Notes: generated from the sequence alone by a model not told the origin. A DNA stretch of 64,000 bases from Pradoshia eiseniae (GCF_002946355.1 NZ_PKOZ01000001.1:62001-126000), one strand, 5' to 3'; counted from the first letter of the stretch, positions 8,616-20,242 are shown. Numbers and translations are program-made.

Positions 8616-9644
8616 ATGAAAGTGGATTTATTTGATTTTCACTTGCCTGAGGAGCTTATCGCGCAAACCCCTCTTGAAAAAAGGGCAGAGAGCCGGTTAA
8701 TGGTTCTTGATAAGCAAACAGGCAATTTGGAGCATACTAAGTTTAAAGAGATTACAAGCTTTTTGAAACCGGGGGACTGTCTTGTCCTGAATGATACGAA
8801 GGTGCTTCCTGCACGGCTTTACGGAACGAAGAAGGACACGGGGGCCAATATCGAACTGCTTCTTTTGAAACAAATTGAAGGCGATGTTTGGGAAACCTTG
8901 GCTAAGCCTGCGAAACGTATCCAAGTGGGTACTGAGGTTGTCTTCGGTGACGGTCAGTTAACCGCTGTTTGCGTTGGTGAGCTTGAGCATGGAGGGAGAG
9001 AGTTTGAGTTCCGCTATGATGGTATCTTCTACGAGGTGCTTGAGGAACTCGGTGAAATGCCGCTTCCTCCTTATATTAAGGAACGCCTTACAGAGCGCAG
9101 CCGTTATCAAACCGTTTATGCGCGTGAGGAAGGATCAGCAGCTGCCCCTACTGCAGGTCTTCACTTTACAGAGGAGCTTCTAGAGGAAATCAAGGCTATG
9201 GGTGTCCACATTGCTTTTATCACGCTTCATGTAGGCCTTGGGACGTTCCGTCCTGTATCTTCTGATACGATTGAGGGGCATGATATGCATGCGGAGTTCT
9301 ATCAGATGAGCTCGGAGACAGCGGAGCTTCTGACTAAGGTAAGGGATGAGGGCGGCAAGATTTATTCCGTCGGCACGACATCCACAAGAACGCTTGAGAC
9401 CATCACAAGGGATCATGACGGGAAGTTCGCTGAGGCGAGCGGATGGACAAATATTTTTATCTATCCAGGCTTTGAATTCAGGGCGATTGATGGAATGATT
9501 ACCAATTTCCATCTTCCTAAGTCAACACTGATTATGCTGATCAGTGCGCTTGCAGGACGTGAGCATGTGCTTAACGCCTATGAAGTGGCCGTTAAAGAAC
9601 ACTATCGCTTCTTCAGCTTTGGCGATGCTATGTTTATTAAGTAA
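8616..9644 (+). CDS. queA: S-adenosylmethionine:tRNA ribosyltransferase-isomerase QueA
   Basis: Transfers and isomerises the ribose of SAM onto preQ1-modified tRNA to give epoxyqueuosine. The length of 342 residues is normal. Family sequences are present from the start ([23 protein letters not shown]), with [15 protein letters not shown] and, later, [20 protein letters not shown]-like [10 protein letters not shown] and [14 protein letters not shown]. It lies immediately upstream of tgt, which carries out the preceding step, so the two form the usual queuosine operon. Confidence 0.97.
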   Translation: MKVDLFDFHLPEELIAQTPLEKRAESRLMVLDKQTGNLEHTKFKEITSFLKPGDCLVLNDTKVLPARLYGTKKDTGANIELLLLKQIEGDVWETLAKPAKRIQVGTEVVFGDGQLTAVCVGELEHGGREFEFRYDGIFYEVLEELGEMPLPPYIKERLTERSRYQTVYAREEGSAAAPTAGLHFTEELLEEIKAMGVHIAFITLHVGLGTFRPVSSDTIEGHDMHAEFYQMSSETAELLTKVRDEGGKIYSVGTTSTRTLETITRDHDGKFAEASGWTNIFIYPGFEFRAIDGMITNFHLPKSTLIMLISALAGREHVLNAYEVAVKEHYRFFSFGDAMFIK

Positions 9645-10808
<1,164 letters not shown>

Positions 10809-10847
10809 CCTTTGATAAACAAGTTACAGAAAGGAGTGAAATAGAAC

Positions 10848-11144
10848 ATGGCATTTTCTCAATTCTTGCTGCCAATCATTCTTTTGGTGTTCTTCTACTT
10901 GGTATTAATTAGACCACAGCAAAAGCGTCAAAAAGAAACAGTCAAAATGCAAAATGAGCTTCAAAAAGGAGATAAGGTTGTTACTATCGGCGGTTTACAC
11001 GGCACAGTGGATGCTGTTGACGCAGATAAAGTGATCCTTAAGAGTCCAGATGGTTCACGCTTAACGTTTGAAAAACGCAGCGTCAGCCAAGTGGTTCAGA
11101 AGAAAGAAGCAGCTGTAGCTGCTGACACAGCAACAGACAAATAA
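10848..11144 (+). CDS. yajC: Preprotein translocase subunit YajC
   Basis: Single-span membrane protein of 98 residues: N-terminal hydrophobic helix (about 5-22), the RPQQKRQKE junction and a small cytoplasmic domain with GDKVVTIGGLHGTV. YajC associates with SecDF, encoded 3.5 kb downstream. AAAGGAG lies upstream of the ATG. Confidence 0.95.
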   Translation: MAFSQFLLPIILLVFFYLVLIRPQQKRQKETVKMQNELQKGDKVVTIGGLHGTVDAVDADKVILKSPDGSRLTFEKRSVSQVVQKKEAAVAADTATDK

Positions 11145-11150
11145 TGAAAA

Positions 11151-11183
11151 AACCTAGTCCATTCTAATGGACTAGGTTTTTTT
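11151..11183. terminator. Bidirectional terminator shared by yajC and the convergent membrane gene
   Basis: AACCTAGTCCAT (11151-11162) pairs perfectly with ATGGACTAGGTT, with A tracts on the left and T tracts on the right, so it can stop transcription in both directions. The stop codon of the minus-strand gene (11172-11174) lies inside the right arm. Confidence 0.9.
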
Positions 11184-11606
11184 CGTATCTGGACCTCCGC
11201 TCAAGTTTACGCCAAGCACACCGCCCATCATCGCAGTAAGGATGAAGCAGGCATTATAGATGAGCTGCTTGGTTGTAAATAAGGAATCAAGACCAAGGTA
11301 TTGATAGAGAAACACGATTAGCGTATAGATGAGCCCTGTTCCGCCCCCAAGGAGCCACCCTTGTTTTTTTCCTTTTCCGCCGGCAATAAAACCGCCGATA
11401 AAGAGGGTGAGGAAAGAGAGAACCATGATGATATACGTCAGGGAGGATTCTGCGACACTTGTGAATCGCAGGATTAGGGAGAAGAACAGGCTAAATACGG
11501 CAGCCATGATGAAAATGGTCACAACTCCATAAAGAATGGCTGAACCTAAATTTCTCGTTTCGATGAGAACCAGCTCCTTTTTAACCAAAAAAGTATGTCC
11601 TACCAT
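11172..11606 (-). CDS. TIGR04086-type four-helix membrane protein (YrzE-like)
   Basis: Integral membrane protein of up to 144 residues with four predicted helices (about 22-50, 57-75, 84-104 and 116-138), matching the TIGR04086/YrzE type found at this place in Bacillus. Function unknown. The start is uncertain. The ATG at 11606 has no ribosome site. The best site, AAAGGAG (11574-11580), lies inside the open frame nine bases before an ATC codon (11562-11564), with no ATG, GTG or TTG nearby. A TTG at codon 7 is another option. Confidence 0.7.
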   Translation of the reverse strand: MVGHTFLVKKELVLIETRNLGSAILYGVVTIFIMAAVFSLFFSLILRFTSVAESSLTYIIMVLSFLTLFIGGFIAGGKGKKQGWLLGGGTGLIYTLIVFLYQYLGLDSLFTTKQLIYNACFILTAMMGGVLGVNLSGGPDTKKT

Positions 11607-11727
11607 TACTTTATTCAGCTCATGTGTATTTAGAATGGATTTTTAGTACAACCATTAATTAATGTGATTGATGAACTCTCTTTAGGCAAATACTATTACT
11701 TGCTATATTCAAAAAAGGGAGCGGTGA

Positions 11728-12387
11728 ATGGATATGGATTTTCTCACCATTATTTGGAGAACTTTATTTCTATATGTCTTGATTTTTCTTGTATTTCGGA
11801 TTATGGGAAAGCGGGAAATCGGGGAATTAAGCCTGCTAGATTTAGTTGTCTTTATCATGATTGCGGATATTGCGGTTATCGGTATTGAAAATTATGACGA
11901 GGCTGTCTTTAATGCCGTTTTGCCAATTAGCATTTTATTTATCATCCAAATGACTGTTGCTTATGCTTCTTTGAAGATTCCCTTTCTGCGGAAGGTTATT
12001 GATGGGGAGCCAACCGTGCTTATTCATAATGGAATAATCAACCAAAAGGCGATGAGAAAGCTTCGCTATAATCTTGAAGACTTATTGATGCAGCTTAGAG
12101 AGAATGGGGTAAGGAAGATCAGTGAGGTTGAATTTGGGATTGTTGAGGCGTCCGGGAAGCTTTCTGTTTATGAATTTACAGAGAATAGCATTATTAGTAA
12201 ACCAAAGCCAGCACCGATTATAACCCTTATCCAGGATGGGAGAGTCATACAAGACAATCTCCATGGAATCGGTAAATCGGAAGGCTGGCTCATGGAAGAA
12301 TTAAAGAGATCTGGGCATCCTGATATTAAGAGTGTATTTCTATGCAGTCTCGAGGATAATCATTTACGTATTTATAAAAAAGAATAA
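11728..12387 (+). CDS. DUF421 family membrane protein (YrbG/YetF type)
   Basis: Protein of 219 residues with three predicted membrane helices in the first 85 (FLYVLIFLVFRIMGKREIGE; VVFIMIADIAVIGIE; ISILFIIQMTVAYASL) and a soluble C-terminal domain containing the DUF421 segment KLRYNLEDLLMQLRENGV. The family is linked to spore or envelope biology in Bacillus but the function is unknown. It converges on spoVB with five bases between the stops, as yrbG does in B. subtilis (from memory). GGGAGCGGTGA precedes the ATG. Confidence 0.85.
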   Translation: MDMDFLTIIWRTLFLYVLIFLVFRIMGKREIGELSLLDLVVFIMIADIAVIGIENYDEAVFNAVLPISILFIIQMTVAYASLKIPFLRKVIDGEPTVLIHNGIINQKAMRKLRYNLEDLLMQLRENGVRKISEVEFGIVEASGKLSVYEFTENSIISKPKPAPIITLIQDGRVIQDNLHGIGKSEGWLMEELKRSGHPDIKSVFLCSLEDNHLRIYKKE

Positions 12388-12392
12388 CCGAA

Positions 12393-13958
12393 CTATTTAA
12401 AGGGTGTTAAAGGGGCAAGGAGGGGCCCGATGATTGGAATTCTTCGGATTTCATCCCTGCGGACAATCCCTGTTACCATGCTGCCGGCCAAAAAGATGCC
12501 GCCCATAGCAGCTGCTGAGATGAGAATGCGATTCATGGCAGGTACATCTGTTAGCCAGTTGAAATACAGCATATGGCCAAGGATTCCGGTAAAGACCATC
12601 ACGAGGAGTGCCATCAAATATTCATGCAGGTATATGGTTAAGCTGATTTTTTTCATGACGGATGCGAAGTGAAGCATGGTCACAAGTACTGTGCTGACGC
12701 ATATGGCAATGGCCGCGCCCATGATGCCAAAGGATGGCTGGGCAACGAGTGTTATAATCAAAATGATTTTCGTCAATGAACCGATGATACTGTTAAACAT
12801 GGCTGCTTTGGCCATATTCAACGCCTGCAGGGTTGAACTTAATGGACCCTGATAGAAAAAGAAGATAAAGAAGGGAGCCATGAACCGGACATATACACCT
12901 GCATGCTCATTATGATAAACCGCCTCCATAATTGGATAGGCCAAAACAAATAAAATGACCACTGCAAGCGTCCCGCTCAGGAAAGAGAGGCGAAGGGACT
13001 GCTGGATGCGATGGACCACCTGCTTAATATTCCCTTTTGAATACGCCTCACTGACGGCTGGTACGAGTGACACACCAAGAGAAATGGTGATGAAGGAAGG
13101 GAGCATCAACAGAGGCACGGCATAGCCCGCGAGTTCCCCATATTGGGCTGTAGCAACCCCTGTGGCGACACCGGCAGCAGCAAGGCTTCTGGCAACGACA
13201 ATCGGTTCGATAAACCATGTAATGGATCCCACCATCCGGCTTCCTGTTGCAGGGATGGAGATAGACAGCAATTCCATCAGCGTATCTTTGCCATTGGCCG
13301 CATAGTGCATAAATTTCCTACGAAGTCGAAATGGTTTTTTTACTTTAAACATCAACATCAAATAAAGAAGTGATGCCAGCTCTCCAATCACGGAAGCAAT
13401 CATGGCACCAGCTGCAGCATATTCAATGCCATATGGCAAAAATGCTTTTGTTAATGCGGCAATCATGGAGATGCGCACGACTTGTTCAACCACCATGGAA
13501 ATTGCATGGGGCTTCATATTCTGTCTGCCTTGAAAATATCCCCGCAAAACTGCAGAAATGGCTGCAATCGGAATGATCGGGATTATGGCAATCAAAGGAA
13601 GATACGTCCTTGAATCTGTAAAAACATGAGTTGAAAGGTAAGGAGCGAGCAAGAAAAGAATAGGGGTAAAGATAATCGATAAGCCTCCGGTAACAGATAA
13701 GGCAACGACAAGTATTTTCTTCGTTTTTTGGTGGTCTCCTCGAGCGGTCGCTTCTGCCACGAATTTTGAGATGGCGATTGGCATGCCAAGCTGAACAGCG
13801 GCAATGACAAGAAATAAGGAAGGCAATGCCATCATATATAATCCAACGCCTTCTTCCCCTATGTAGCGGGCAATGACGATCCGGTTTAAAAAACCGAGTG
13901 CTCTCGTAATCAGGCCTGCTATCATCAAGATGACAGTACCTCTTATAAAACTAGACAT
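12393..13958 (-). CDS. spoVB: Stage V sporulation protein B, polysaccharide flippase family
   Basis: Polytopic membrane protein of 521 residues from the MOP/MATE (MurJ-like) superfamily, with about 14 predicted helices and the N-terminal signature GLITRALGFLNRIVIARYIGEEGVGLYMM. SpoVB is needed for spore cortex synthesis and is thought to move a peptidoglycan precursor or related lipid-linked sugar across the forespore outer membrane. Expected to act in the mother-cell compartment. No terminator was seen between it and the convergent DUF421 gene. Confidence 0.93.
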   Translation of the reverse strand: MSSFIRGTVILMIAGLITRALGFLNRIVIARYIGEEGVGLYMMALPSLFLVIAAVQLGMPIAISKFVAEATARGDHQKTKKILVVALSVTGGLSIIFTPILFLLAPYLSTHVFTDSRTYLPLIAIIPIIPIAAISAVLRGYFQGRQNMKPHAISMVVEQVVRISMIAALTKAFLPYGIEYAAAGAMIASVIGELASLLYLMLMFKVKKPFRLRRKFMHYAANGKDTLMELLSISIPATGSRMVGSITWFIEPIVVARSLAAAGVATGVATAQYGELAGYAVPLLMLPSFITISLGVSLVPAVSEAYSKGNIKQVVHRIQQSLRLSFLSGTLAVVILFVLAYPIMEAVYHNEHAGVYVRFMAPFFIFFFYQGPLSSTLQALNMAKAAMFNSIIGSLTKIILIITLVAQPSFGIMGAAIAICVSTVLVTMLHFASVMKKISLTIYLHEYLMALLVMVFTGILGHMLYFNWLTDVPAMNRILISAAAMGGIFLAGSMVTGIVRRDEIRRIPIIGPLLAPLTPFK

Positions 13959-14091
13959 TCATTTCCCCACCTTCTCAAAAGAGCTTCAATCCTTTACAAT
14001 TAATCTATATGCAGCCGAGTGGGCCAACCATGACAAGCTTCAAGGATTTAGTGAAAAATACATACTATATTTAGCTTGGGGGATGAAGATT

Positions 14092-14400
14092 GTGGAAGAT
14101 AAACACCCATATGAGAAATACCGTCAAGAAATGTACCCTGCGCTCAAAAGCAAGCAGGATGAGTTCAACTTGCTTGGTTATCCGGATATTACGGAGGAGG
14201 ATATTTGGAACTACCTGATTCAGAAAAAATGGAAAAAGGCGAATGCAGATGCGCGGCCATATGAAATTATCCAAGACATTATGAGGGTGAAGGTATCAGA
14301 TTATATGCTTTTTGCCACTACAACGGCCATGGTAGAAGGAGAAAATATGAAAAAGGATATTGCTGCGGGGCTTGAGGAGTTTAAGGACTTATTCTCTTGA
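14092..14400 (+). CDS. Post-transcriptional regulator, ComN-like
   Basis: Small soluble protein of about 102 residues resembling ComN (YrzD). Family features are a central DEFNLLGYPDITEEDIWNYL helix pair, a basic KKWKKA segment and IIQDIMRVKVSDYMLF. In B. subtilis ComN controls comE mRNA localisation with DivIVA and lies between spoVB and secDF, the arrangement here. The GTG at 14092 is preceded by GGGGG at a suitable distance; ATG 14083 is too close to it. Longer readings into the spoVB promoter region are not credible. Confidence 0.75.
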   Translation: MEDKHPYEKYRQEMYPALKSKQDEFNLLGYPDITEEDIWNYLIQKKWKKANADARPYEIIQDIMRVKVSDYMLFATTTAMVEGENMKKDIAAGLEEFKDLFS

Positions 14401-14490
14401 TAAGCCTGTTTTGTCTATGGACGGTCAACCATATGTGTTCGGAATTTTGCGCCAATGGCACGAAATATTTCCATATATTGTGGATTCAAA

Positions 14491-14519
14491 TTGACACTGA
14501 ACACGCAATCTTTCATAAT
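14491..14519 (+). promoter_or_regulatory. SigA promoter of secDF
   Basis: TTGACA (14491-14496), a 17-base spacer and CATAAT (14514-14519), about 120 bases before the secDF start. The 5' leader between it and the ribosome site holds no recognised element. Confidence 0.8.
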
Positions 14520-14639
14520 AAGAACGTTATAGGAAACCAATCTTTTTGATTGAATCAACTAGGCACATGTTTTACCAAGCATAGCGTCCTTTTATGCTGC
14601 TTCAATCGGAAAATTTCAATTAGGAGGCTAATTTACATA

Positions 14640-16904
14640 ATGGTAAAAAGAAGCAGAATAGTTGCTTTCTTGCTCATTGTTCTCGTATTAGGCGGAACGA
14701 TGCTTGGAACGACAGAAAATGTGATGAAGAATATAAAACTGGGCCTCGATCTGCAGGGCGGCTTCGAAGTGTTGTACAAGGTAGAGCCTCTTAAAGAAGG
14801 CCAGAAAATTGATAATGATACGATGTCAGCAACTGCTAGCGCGCTCGACCGCCGGATTAATGTTCTTGGCGTAAGTGAGCCATCCATTTCCATTGAGGAT
14901 GATAATCGGATCCGTGTTCAGCTTGCTGGTGTAGCGGATCAGGAAAATGCTCGTGAAATTCTATCCACCTCTGCCAATCTGACCTTCCGTGATGTTAATG
15001 ATAAAATCATGCTTGATGGAAGCGATTTAGAAGAGGGCGGAGCAAGCCAAAGCTATGATGAGACGAATCAGCCTGTAGTTTCTGTTAAGCTGAAGGACGG
15101 GAAGAAGTTCGGCGAGGTTACGAAGGAAATTCTGGCAATGGCCCCAAATAATCAGCTCGTAATCTGGCTTGATTTTGAAGAAGGTAAGGATTCCTATGAA
15201 GCGGAAGTTGCAAAGGAAAATCCGAAATTCATTTCTGCTCCTAACGTGAACTATCAGATTAATTCAGATGAGGTCATGATATCTGGAAACTTCACGGTTG
15301 AAGAAGCGAAGGAGCTTGCCTCAGTCCTGAATGCAGGAGCACTGCCGGTTCAGCTTGAAGAGATATACTCTACGTCTGTCGGCGCATCCTTCGGGGAAGA
15401 AGCGCTCAACAGTACATTATTTGCCGGTATGATTGGTATTTTAGCCATCTTCCTGTTTATGATTTTATATTATCGACTGCCGGGTGTCGTGGCAGTTGTC
15501 ACGCTATCAGCGTATGTTTATTTGATTATTCTCGTCTATGACTGGATGAATGCTGTTTTAACATTGCCGGGTATTGCTGCCCTCATTCTTGGGGTGGGGA
15601 TGGCCGTCGATGCGAATATTATTACCAACGAACGGATTCGAGATGAGATTAAGAAGGGCCGGACAATTAAGGCGGCGTTCAAGGAAGGAAACAAAAACTC
15701 CTTATCCACCATCTTTGATGCCAATTTAACGACCTTACTGGCCGCAGCTGTCTTGTTCATCTATGGGACAAGCTCAGTTAAGGGCTTTGCGACAAGCTTG
15801 ATTGTCAGTATTTTAGTGAGCTTCATCACGGCTGTTTATGGCACGCGTCTCATTATGGGGCTTTGGGTAAACAGTAATCTTCTAGATACCCGACCAGGCT
15901 GGTTTGGCGTTAAGAAGAAAGATATTCATGATTTAGATGAGTTTAAGAAGGACAAATATTTGCCGACGCGATTTGATAAATGGGATTTCGTCAAACCAGC
16001 AAAGAAATTCTTTATCTTCTCTATTGTTCTGACGTTAATCGGTATTGGATCTTTATTTGTGAGAAGCATGAATTTAGGCATAGACTTCTCAAGCGGATCG
16101 AGAATCCAGATTACATCAGATGAAAAGATTTCTGTTGATGAAATCAATAGCGATCTTGAGAAGAATGGTATTGTTGCTCAGGATGTTGTCTTGACAGGCA
16201 ATGAGGATAAATCCGTCGTTGTCAGGACAAAACAGGTATTTAATAAAGACGAAATTGCGGAACTTGGCACCTACTTCGAAGAAAAATATGCCCATAATCC
16301 AAATGTAAATACGGTCTCTCCGACCATCGGGAAAGAATTGGCTAAAAATGCTTTGATTGCGACTGCAATCGCCTCAATCGGCATCGTTATCTATGCGAGC
16401 ATCCGTTTCGAATGGAGAATGGCCCTGCCGTCTGTGCTGGCGCTCTTGCATGATGCCTTTATGATTATTACAATCTTCAGCTTGTTCCAAATAGAAGTAG
16501 ATTTAACCTTCATCGCAGCCGTGCTGACGATTATCGGTTACTCTATCAACGATACGATCGTTACCTTTGACCGTATCCGTGAAAATATGCGCCTGAAAAA
16601 GCGTATTAAGACACAGGCAGAACTGAACGAAATCGTTAATATCAGTATTCGGCAAACTTTGGTTCGCTCTTTCAACACGGTCATCACAGTTCTGGTCGTT
16701 GTTATCGCCATGATGATCTTTGGCAGCGAATCCATTTGGAATTTCAACCTTGCCTTACTGATTGGCCTTATTACTGGCATGTATTCCTCTGTCTTGATTG
16801 CATCCCCATTGTACGCTATTTTAAAAGGCAGGGAACTGAAGAAAAAAGGAACATTGAAAACTTACAAAGAAAAAAGAGCTTCATCCGACCAGCCGCAAGT
16901 ATAA
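14640..16904 (+). CDS. secDF: Fused protein translocase subunit SecDF
   Basis: Proton-driven helper of Sec export. The 754 residues join SecD (about 1-450) and SecF (about 455-754) in one chain, as in Bacillus, with six membrane helices each. Visible are the first helix after VKRSRIVAF, the extracytoplasmic P1 region, the SecD motif LGVGMAVDANIITNERIRDE, and in the SecF half NLGIDFSSG and GYSINDTIVTFDRIRE. The ATG at 14640 follows TTAGGAGG; an upstream ATG at 14550 would add a non-conserved leader. A promoter and terminator make it a single transcription unit. Confidence 0.97.
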   Translation: MVKRSRIVAFLLIVLVLGGTMLGTTENVMKNIKLGLDLQGGFEVLYKVEPLKEGQKIDNDTMSATASALDRRINVLGVSEPSISIEDDNRIRVQLAGVADQENAREILSTSANLTFRDVNDKIMLDGSDLEEGGASQSYDETNQPVVSVKLKDGKKFGEVTKEILAMAPNNQLVIWLDFEEGKDSYEAEVAKENPKFISAPNVNYQINSDEVMISGNFTVEEAKELASVLNAGALPVQLEEIYSTSVGASFGEEALNSTLFAGMIGILAIFLFMILYYRLPGVVAVVTLSAYVYLIILVYDWMNAVLTLPGIAALILGVGMAVDANIITNERIRDEIKKGRTIKAAFKEGNKNSLSTIFDANLTTLLAAAVLFIYGTSSVKGFATSLIVSILVSFITAVYGTRLIMGLWVNSNLLDTRPGWFGVKKKDIHDLDEFKKDKYLPTRFDKWDFVKPAKKFFIFSIVLTLIGIGSLFVRSMNLGIDFSSGSRIQITSDEKISVDEINSDLEKNGIVAQDVVLTGNEDKSVVVRTKQVFNKDEIAELGTYFEEKYAHNPNVNTVSPTIGKELAKNALIATAIASIGIVIYASIRFEWRMALPSVLALLHDAFMIITIFSLFQIEVDLTFIAAVLTIIGYSINDTIVTFDRIRENMRLKKRIKTQAELNEIVNISIRQTLVRSFNTVITVLVVVIAMMIFGSESIWNFNLALLIGLITGMYSSVLIASPLYAILKGRELKKKGTLKTYKEKRASSDQPQV

Positions 16905-16921
16905 GGATGAAGTGTACTAAT

Positions 16922-16951
16922 GGCAGTCCGATCAATCGGGCTGCCTTTTTT
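16922..16951 (+). terminator. Intrinsic terminator after secDF
   Basis: GGCAGTCCGAT pairs with ATCGGGCTGCC (one internal mismatch) around a two-base turn, followed by TTTTTT. Confidence 0.85.
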
Positions 16952-17038
16952 CATCCGCCAGGTACATGTCTATTTATTCGCTGTTAAGGGAATAGATTAA
17001 TACCGATTAATTTCTCGAAGCGGGAAGGGGTGTGTGGA

Positions 17039-17302
17039 ATGAGGAAACTGCAATGGTTCGTTATACTCGGCATTGTATTTACGGTAATAGTAGCAGTCTT
17101 TGCAGTTGCAAACGTGGAGGATGTCGCAGTTAATTATGTTTTCGGAACGGCGCATTGGCCGCTTATCCTGGTCATACTTGGTTCTGTTGTAATGGGGGGC
17201 GCAATCGTTGGTTCGGCACTTGCGGTCAGGATTCTTCACTTGACGAAAGAACTGAAAAAGCATGGTAAGGAACCGGTCCGTGAAGAAGGTCAGTATGACT
17301 AA
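17039..17302 (+). CDS. LapA-domain membrane protein (YrvD-like)
   Basis: Protein of 87 residues with two membrane helices (about 6-26 and 42-65) and a charged tail (TKELKKHGKE), the LapA/DUF1049 pattern. It lies between secDF and recJ like B. subtilis yrvD. Role in Bacillus unknown. The ATG at 17039 follows GGGAAGGGG; a GTG at 17030 would add three residues. Confidence 0.8.
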   Translation: MRKLQWFVILGIVFTVIVAVFAVANVEDVAVNYVFGTAHWPLILVILGSVVMGGAIVGSALAVRILHLTKELKKHGKEPVREEGQYD

Positions 17303-17326
17303 GAAGAAAATTTTGTGCTTCCTGGA

Positions 17327-17355
17327 TTGAACCTTTGACATTATTTTTTTATAAT
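17327..17355 (+). promoter_or_regulatory. SigA promoter of recJ
   Basis: TTGAAC (17327-17332), 17 bases, then a perfect TATAAT (17350-17355), 23 bases before the recJ ATG. A second hexamer TTGACA at 17335 is too close to the -10 to be used with it. Confidence 0.7.
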
Positions 17356-17378
17356 AGGTAAGTCAGAGGGGTGACGTA

Positions 17379-19739
17379 ATGTTACAATCAAAAACGAGAT
17401 GGCTATTAAAAAAAGCTGATGAAACGATTATCAATACATTAATGAATGAGCTCAATCAGCCGCGGATTGTGGCTGCGCTTTTGGTCAACAGAGGTATAAA
17501 GACCGTAGATGCTGCACGGTCTTTTTTATATGCTGCAGAACAGGATTTCTATGATCCGTTTCTTCTATCCGGCATGGAAGAGGCCGTAAAGAGGATTGTC
17601 AAGGCAGTCAAGAATGATGAAAAAATCACGATATACGGGGATTATGATGCCGATGGCGTCAGCAGCACGACCGTTTTGAAGCTTGCCTTGAACCAGCTTG
17701 GTGCAGAGCAGGTTGATTGGTATATTCCCAATCGCTTTACAGAAGGGTATGGACCAAACAAGGATGCCTTCCGGAAAATCAAAGAAATGGGAACTTCCCT
17801 TTTGATAACGGTTGACTGCGGAATCTCTGCCATTGAGGAAGCGCAATTAGCGAAGGAACTTGGCATGGACTACATTGTAACGGACCACCATGAACCAGGA
17901 CCGGTTTTACCTGAGGCGTTGGCAATTCTGCATCCGAAAAAGCCTGGAGAGACATATCCGTTTTCTGAGCTTGCTGGAGCTGGAGTAGCGATGAAGCTAG
18001 CACATGCCCTTTTAGGTGAGCTCCCTGAGGAGTTGATAGGCATTGCAGCGATTGGAACGATTGCTGACCTTGTTCCGCTTCATGATGAGAATCGACTTAT
18101 TGCTTTAAGAGGCTTGCGGGCATTAAAGAAGACGAAAAGGCCTGGATTGCTTGCCTTATATAAAAAGGCAGGTATCACCATGGATAGCTTTAACGAGGAT
18201 TCGATTGGTTTTGGTATTGCTCCAAGAATTAATGCAGTCGGCCGCCTAGAAGATGCAGACCCGGCTGTTGAGCTCCTGCTTACTAATGACCAGGAAGAAG
18301 CAGAGCGGATTGCAGAGGAAATAGATTTCTTGAATAAGGAACGCCAATCCATCGTGAAGGAAATTACCAATGAAGCGATTGCTGAGGTGGAGAGCCGCTT
18401 CCCTCCTGAGGAATTTCCCGTTCTTGTGATTGCGAAGGAAGGGTGGAACCCGGGGGTTGTTGGAATTGTTGCCAGCAAGCTCGTGGAAAAATATTATCGT
18501 CCGACCATCATATTGAGTATTGACCGGGAAAAAGGGATGGCTAAAGGGTCTGCCAGAAGCATTCCAGGATTTGATCTTTTTCAGAATTTATCATTAAACC
18601 GGGAACTCCTCCCTCATTTTGGCGGGCATCCAATGGCAGCAGGAATGACGCTTCGCACGGAGGATGTGGATGAGCTTCGCTTACGTCTTTGCAGGCAAGC
18701 CAAGGAAGTTCTTACGGAGGAAGATTTCCAGCCCGTAACGGAAATAGATGGGGTCATCTCCATCGAGGAGATTTCCTTGGCGCTGATCGGCCAAATGGGA
18801 GGATTGGCTCCTTATGGTATGCAGAATCCGAAGCCGCGCATCCTGATTGAAGGGGCAAGCGTGGCAAGCATGCGAAAAATTGGAGCGGATAAAACGCATT
18901 TAAAGCTTGCTCTTGAAGAAAATGGTGTACAATTAGATAGTATCGGCTTCGGTCTAGGGGAAGTCTGTGATCATTTATCTCCTTATGCGAGGGTATCAGC
19001 CATTGGAGAATTGGCGATAAATGAATGGAATAATTTGAAGAAGCCTCAATTGTTCCTTCAAGATCTTTCTGTTACGGATTGGCAGCTGTTCGATTGCCGC
19101 GGAAATGCAAAAACAGCTATCAACCCAGCATCTATACCTGAAAAACGCAAGATCATTCTTTTCAGCGAGGAGAGCAGAGCTTTACTTGCACAGGAGGATG
19201 AAGGTATTTTCATCGAGAATGCGGATGCGGCTAAGGCAGAGGAGCTTGATGGATTTAATATCGCCCTAATGGACCTTCCGCATGAAAAAGGTATAATTGA
19301 GTCACTTTTTGAGGGCAAAGCTCCGGCGAGGGTATATCTTTACTTCCGAAACGGCGGGGATGATTACTTTAAAGCGTTTCCTACGAGGGAGCAGTTTAAA
19401 TGGTATTATGCGATGCTGCTGAAAAAAGGACCGATGGATTACAAAGATATGGCTGAACGGATCACTCATTTCAAGGGCTGGCCAAAAGATACAATCGATT
19501 TTATGACAAAGGTGTTTTTTGAGCTGGAATTTGTTACAATAAGAAACGGACTTATTAGTTTAGAGAAGAATAGCCCGAAGAGGGATCTAACAGAGTCCAA
19601 AGCCTATCAAGCACGAAAAGCACGAATAGAATTGGAGCAGGAATTATTGTATGCCCCATCCAATCAACTATACCAATACTTCAACCAACAGATTGGATCT
19701 CGTGATGATTACAAGGAGGAAACAAAGCAATGGATTTAA
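17379..19739 (+). CDS. recJ: Single-stranded-DNA-specific exonuclease RecJ
   Basis: 5'-3' single-strand exonuclease in recombinational repair. The 786 residues are longer than E. coli RecJ because of the extra C-terminal domain typical of Bacillus. DHH-family metal motifs are visible: [12 protein letters not shown] near residue 87, TVDCGIS and VTDHHEPGP near 145-172, and the DHHA1 motif [10 protein letters not shown] near 415. It overlaps apt by 10 bases, implying coupled translation. Confidence 0.97.
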   Translation: MLQSKTRWLLKKADETIINTLMNELNQPRIVAALLVNRGIKTVDAARSFLYAAEQDFYDPFLLSGMEEAVKRIVKAVKNDEKITIYGDYDADGVSSTTVLKLALNQLGAEQVDWYIPNRFTEGYGPNKDAFRKIKEMGTSLLITVDCGISAIEEAQLAKELGMDYIVTDHHEPGPVLPEALAILHPKKPGETYPFSELAGAGVAMKLAHALLGELPEELIGIAAIGTIADLVPLHDENRLIALRGLRALKKTKRPGLLALYKKAGITMDSFNEDSIGFGIAPRINAVGRLEDADPAVELLLTNDQEEAERIAEEIDFLNKERQSIVKEITNEAIAEVESRFPPEEFPVLVIAKEGWNPGVVGIVASKLVEKYYRPTIILSIDREKGMAKGSARSIPGFDLFQNLSLNRELLPHFGGHPMAAGMTLRTEDVDELRLRLCRQAKEVLTEEDFQPVTEIDGVISIEEISLALIGQMGGLAPYGMQNPKPRILIEGASVASMRKIGADKTHLKLALEENGVQLDSIGFGLGEVCDHLSPYARVSAIGELAINEWNNLKKPQLFLQDLSVTDWQLFDCRGNAKTAINPASIPEKRKIILFSEESRALLAQEDEGIFIENADAAKAEELDGFNIALMDLPHEKGIIESLFEGKAPARVYLYFRNGGDDYFKAFPTREQFKWYYAMLLKKGPMDYKDMAERITHFKGWPKDTIDFMTKVFFELEFVTIRNGLISLEKNSPKRDLTESKAYQARKARIELEQELLYAPSNQLYQYFNQQIGSRDDYKEETKQWI

Positions 19740-20242
19740 AGAATTATATAGAAATCGTAGAGGACTGGCCAAAACCAGGTATCAAATTTAAGGATATTAC
19801 TCCTCTTATGGCAAATGGCGCCGCTTATAAAGATGCGACAGATAAGATTGTCGAATTTGCCAAAGAAAAAGAAATCGATATTATTGTTGGACCGGAAGCT
19901 CGCGGATTCATCATCGGATGCCCAGTTGCCTATGCAATGGGGATTGGCTTTGCTCCTGTTCGGAAGGAAGGAAAGCTTCCAAGGGAAACAATCAAGGTAC
20001 AATATGGTTTGGAGTATGGAAAAGATGTCCTGACCATCCATAAAGATGCCATTAAACCTGGGCAGCGTGTGCTGATTACAGATGACCTTCTTGCAACAGG
20101 CGGTACAATGGATGCGACAATCCAGCTCGTTGAACAGCTTGGCGGTGTCGTAGCAGGTCTGGCATTCCTGGTTGAGTTGACGTATCTTGAGGGCCGTGAA
20201 AAGCTTGAAGGCTATGATATCCTCACATTAATGGAATATTAA
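19730..20242 (+). CDS. apt: Adenine phosphoribosyltransferase
   Basis: Purine salvage enzyme converting adenine and PRPP to AMP. The 170 residues match the family. The PRPP-binding motif is [13 protein letters not shown] (near 116) and the N-terminal segment is [22 protein letters not shown] lies within the end of recJ. It ends in a strong terminator. Confidence 0.98.
   Translation: MDLKNYIEIVEDWPKPGIKFKDITPLMANGAAYKDATDKIVEFAKEKEIDIIVGPEARGFIIGCPVAYAMGIGFAPVRKEGKLPRETIKVQYGLEYGKDVLTIHKDAIKPGQRVLITDDLLATGGTMDATIQLVEQLGGVVAGLAFLVELTYLEGREKLEGYDILTLMEY

Noticed and set aside
17335-17355. TTGACA at 17335 as the recJ -35 box
   Set aside because: Only nine bases separate it from TATAAT; TTGAAC at 17327 gives the correct 17-base spacer.
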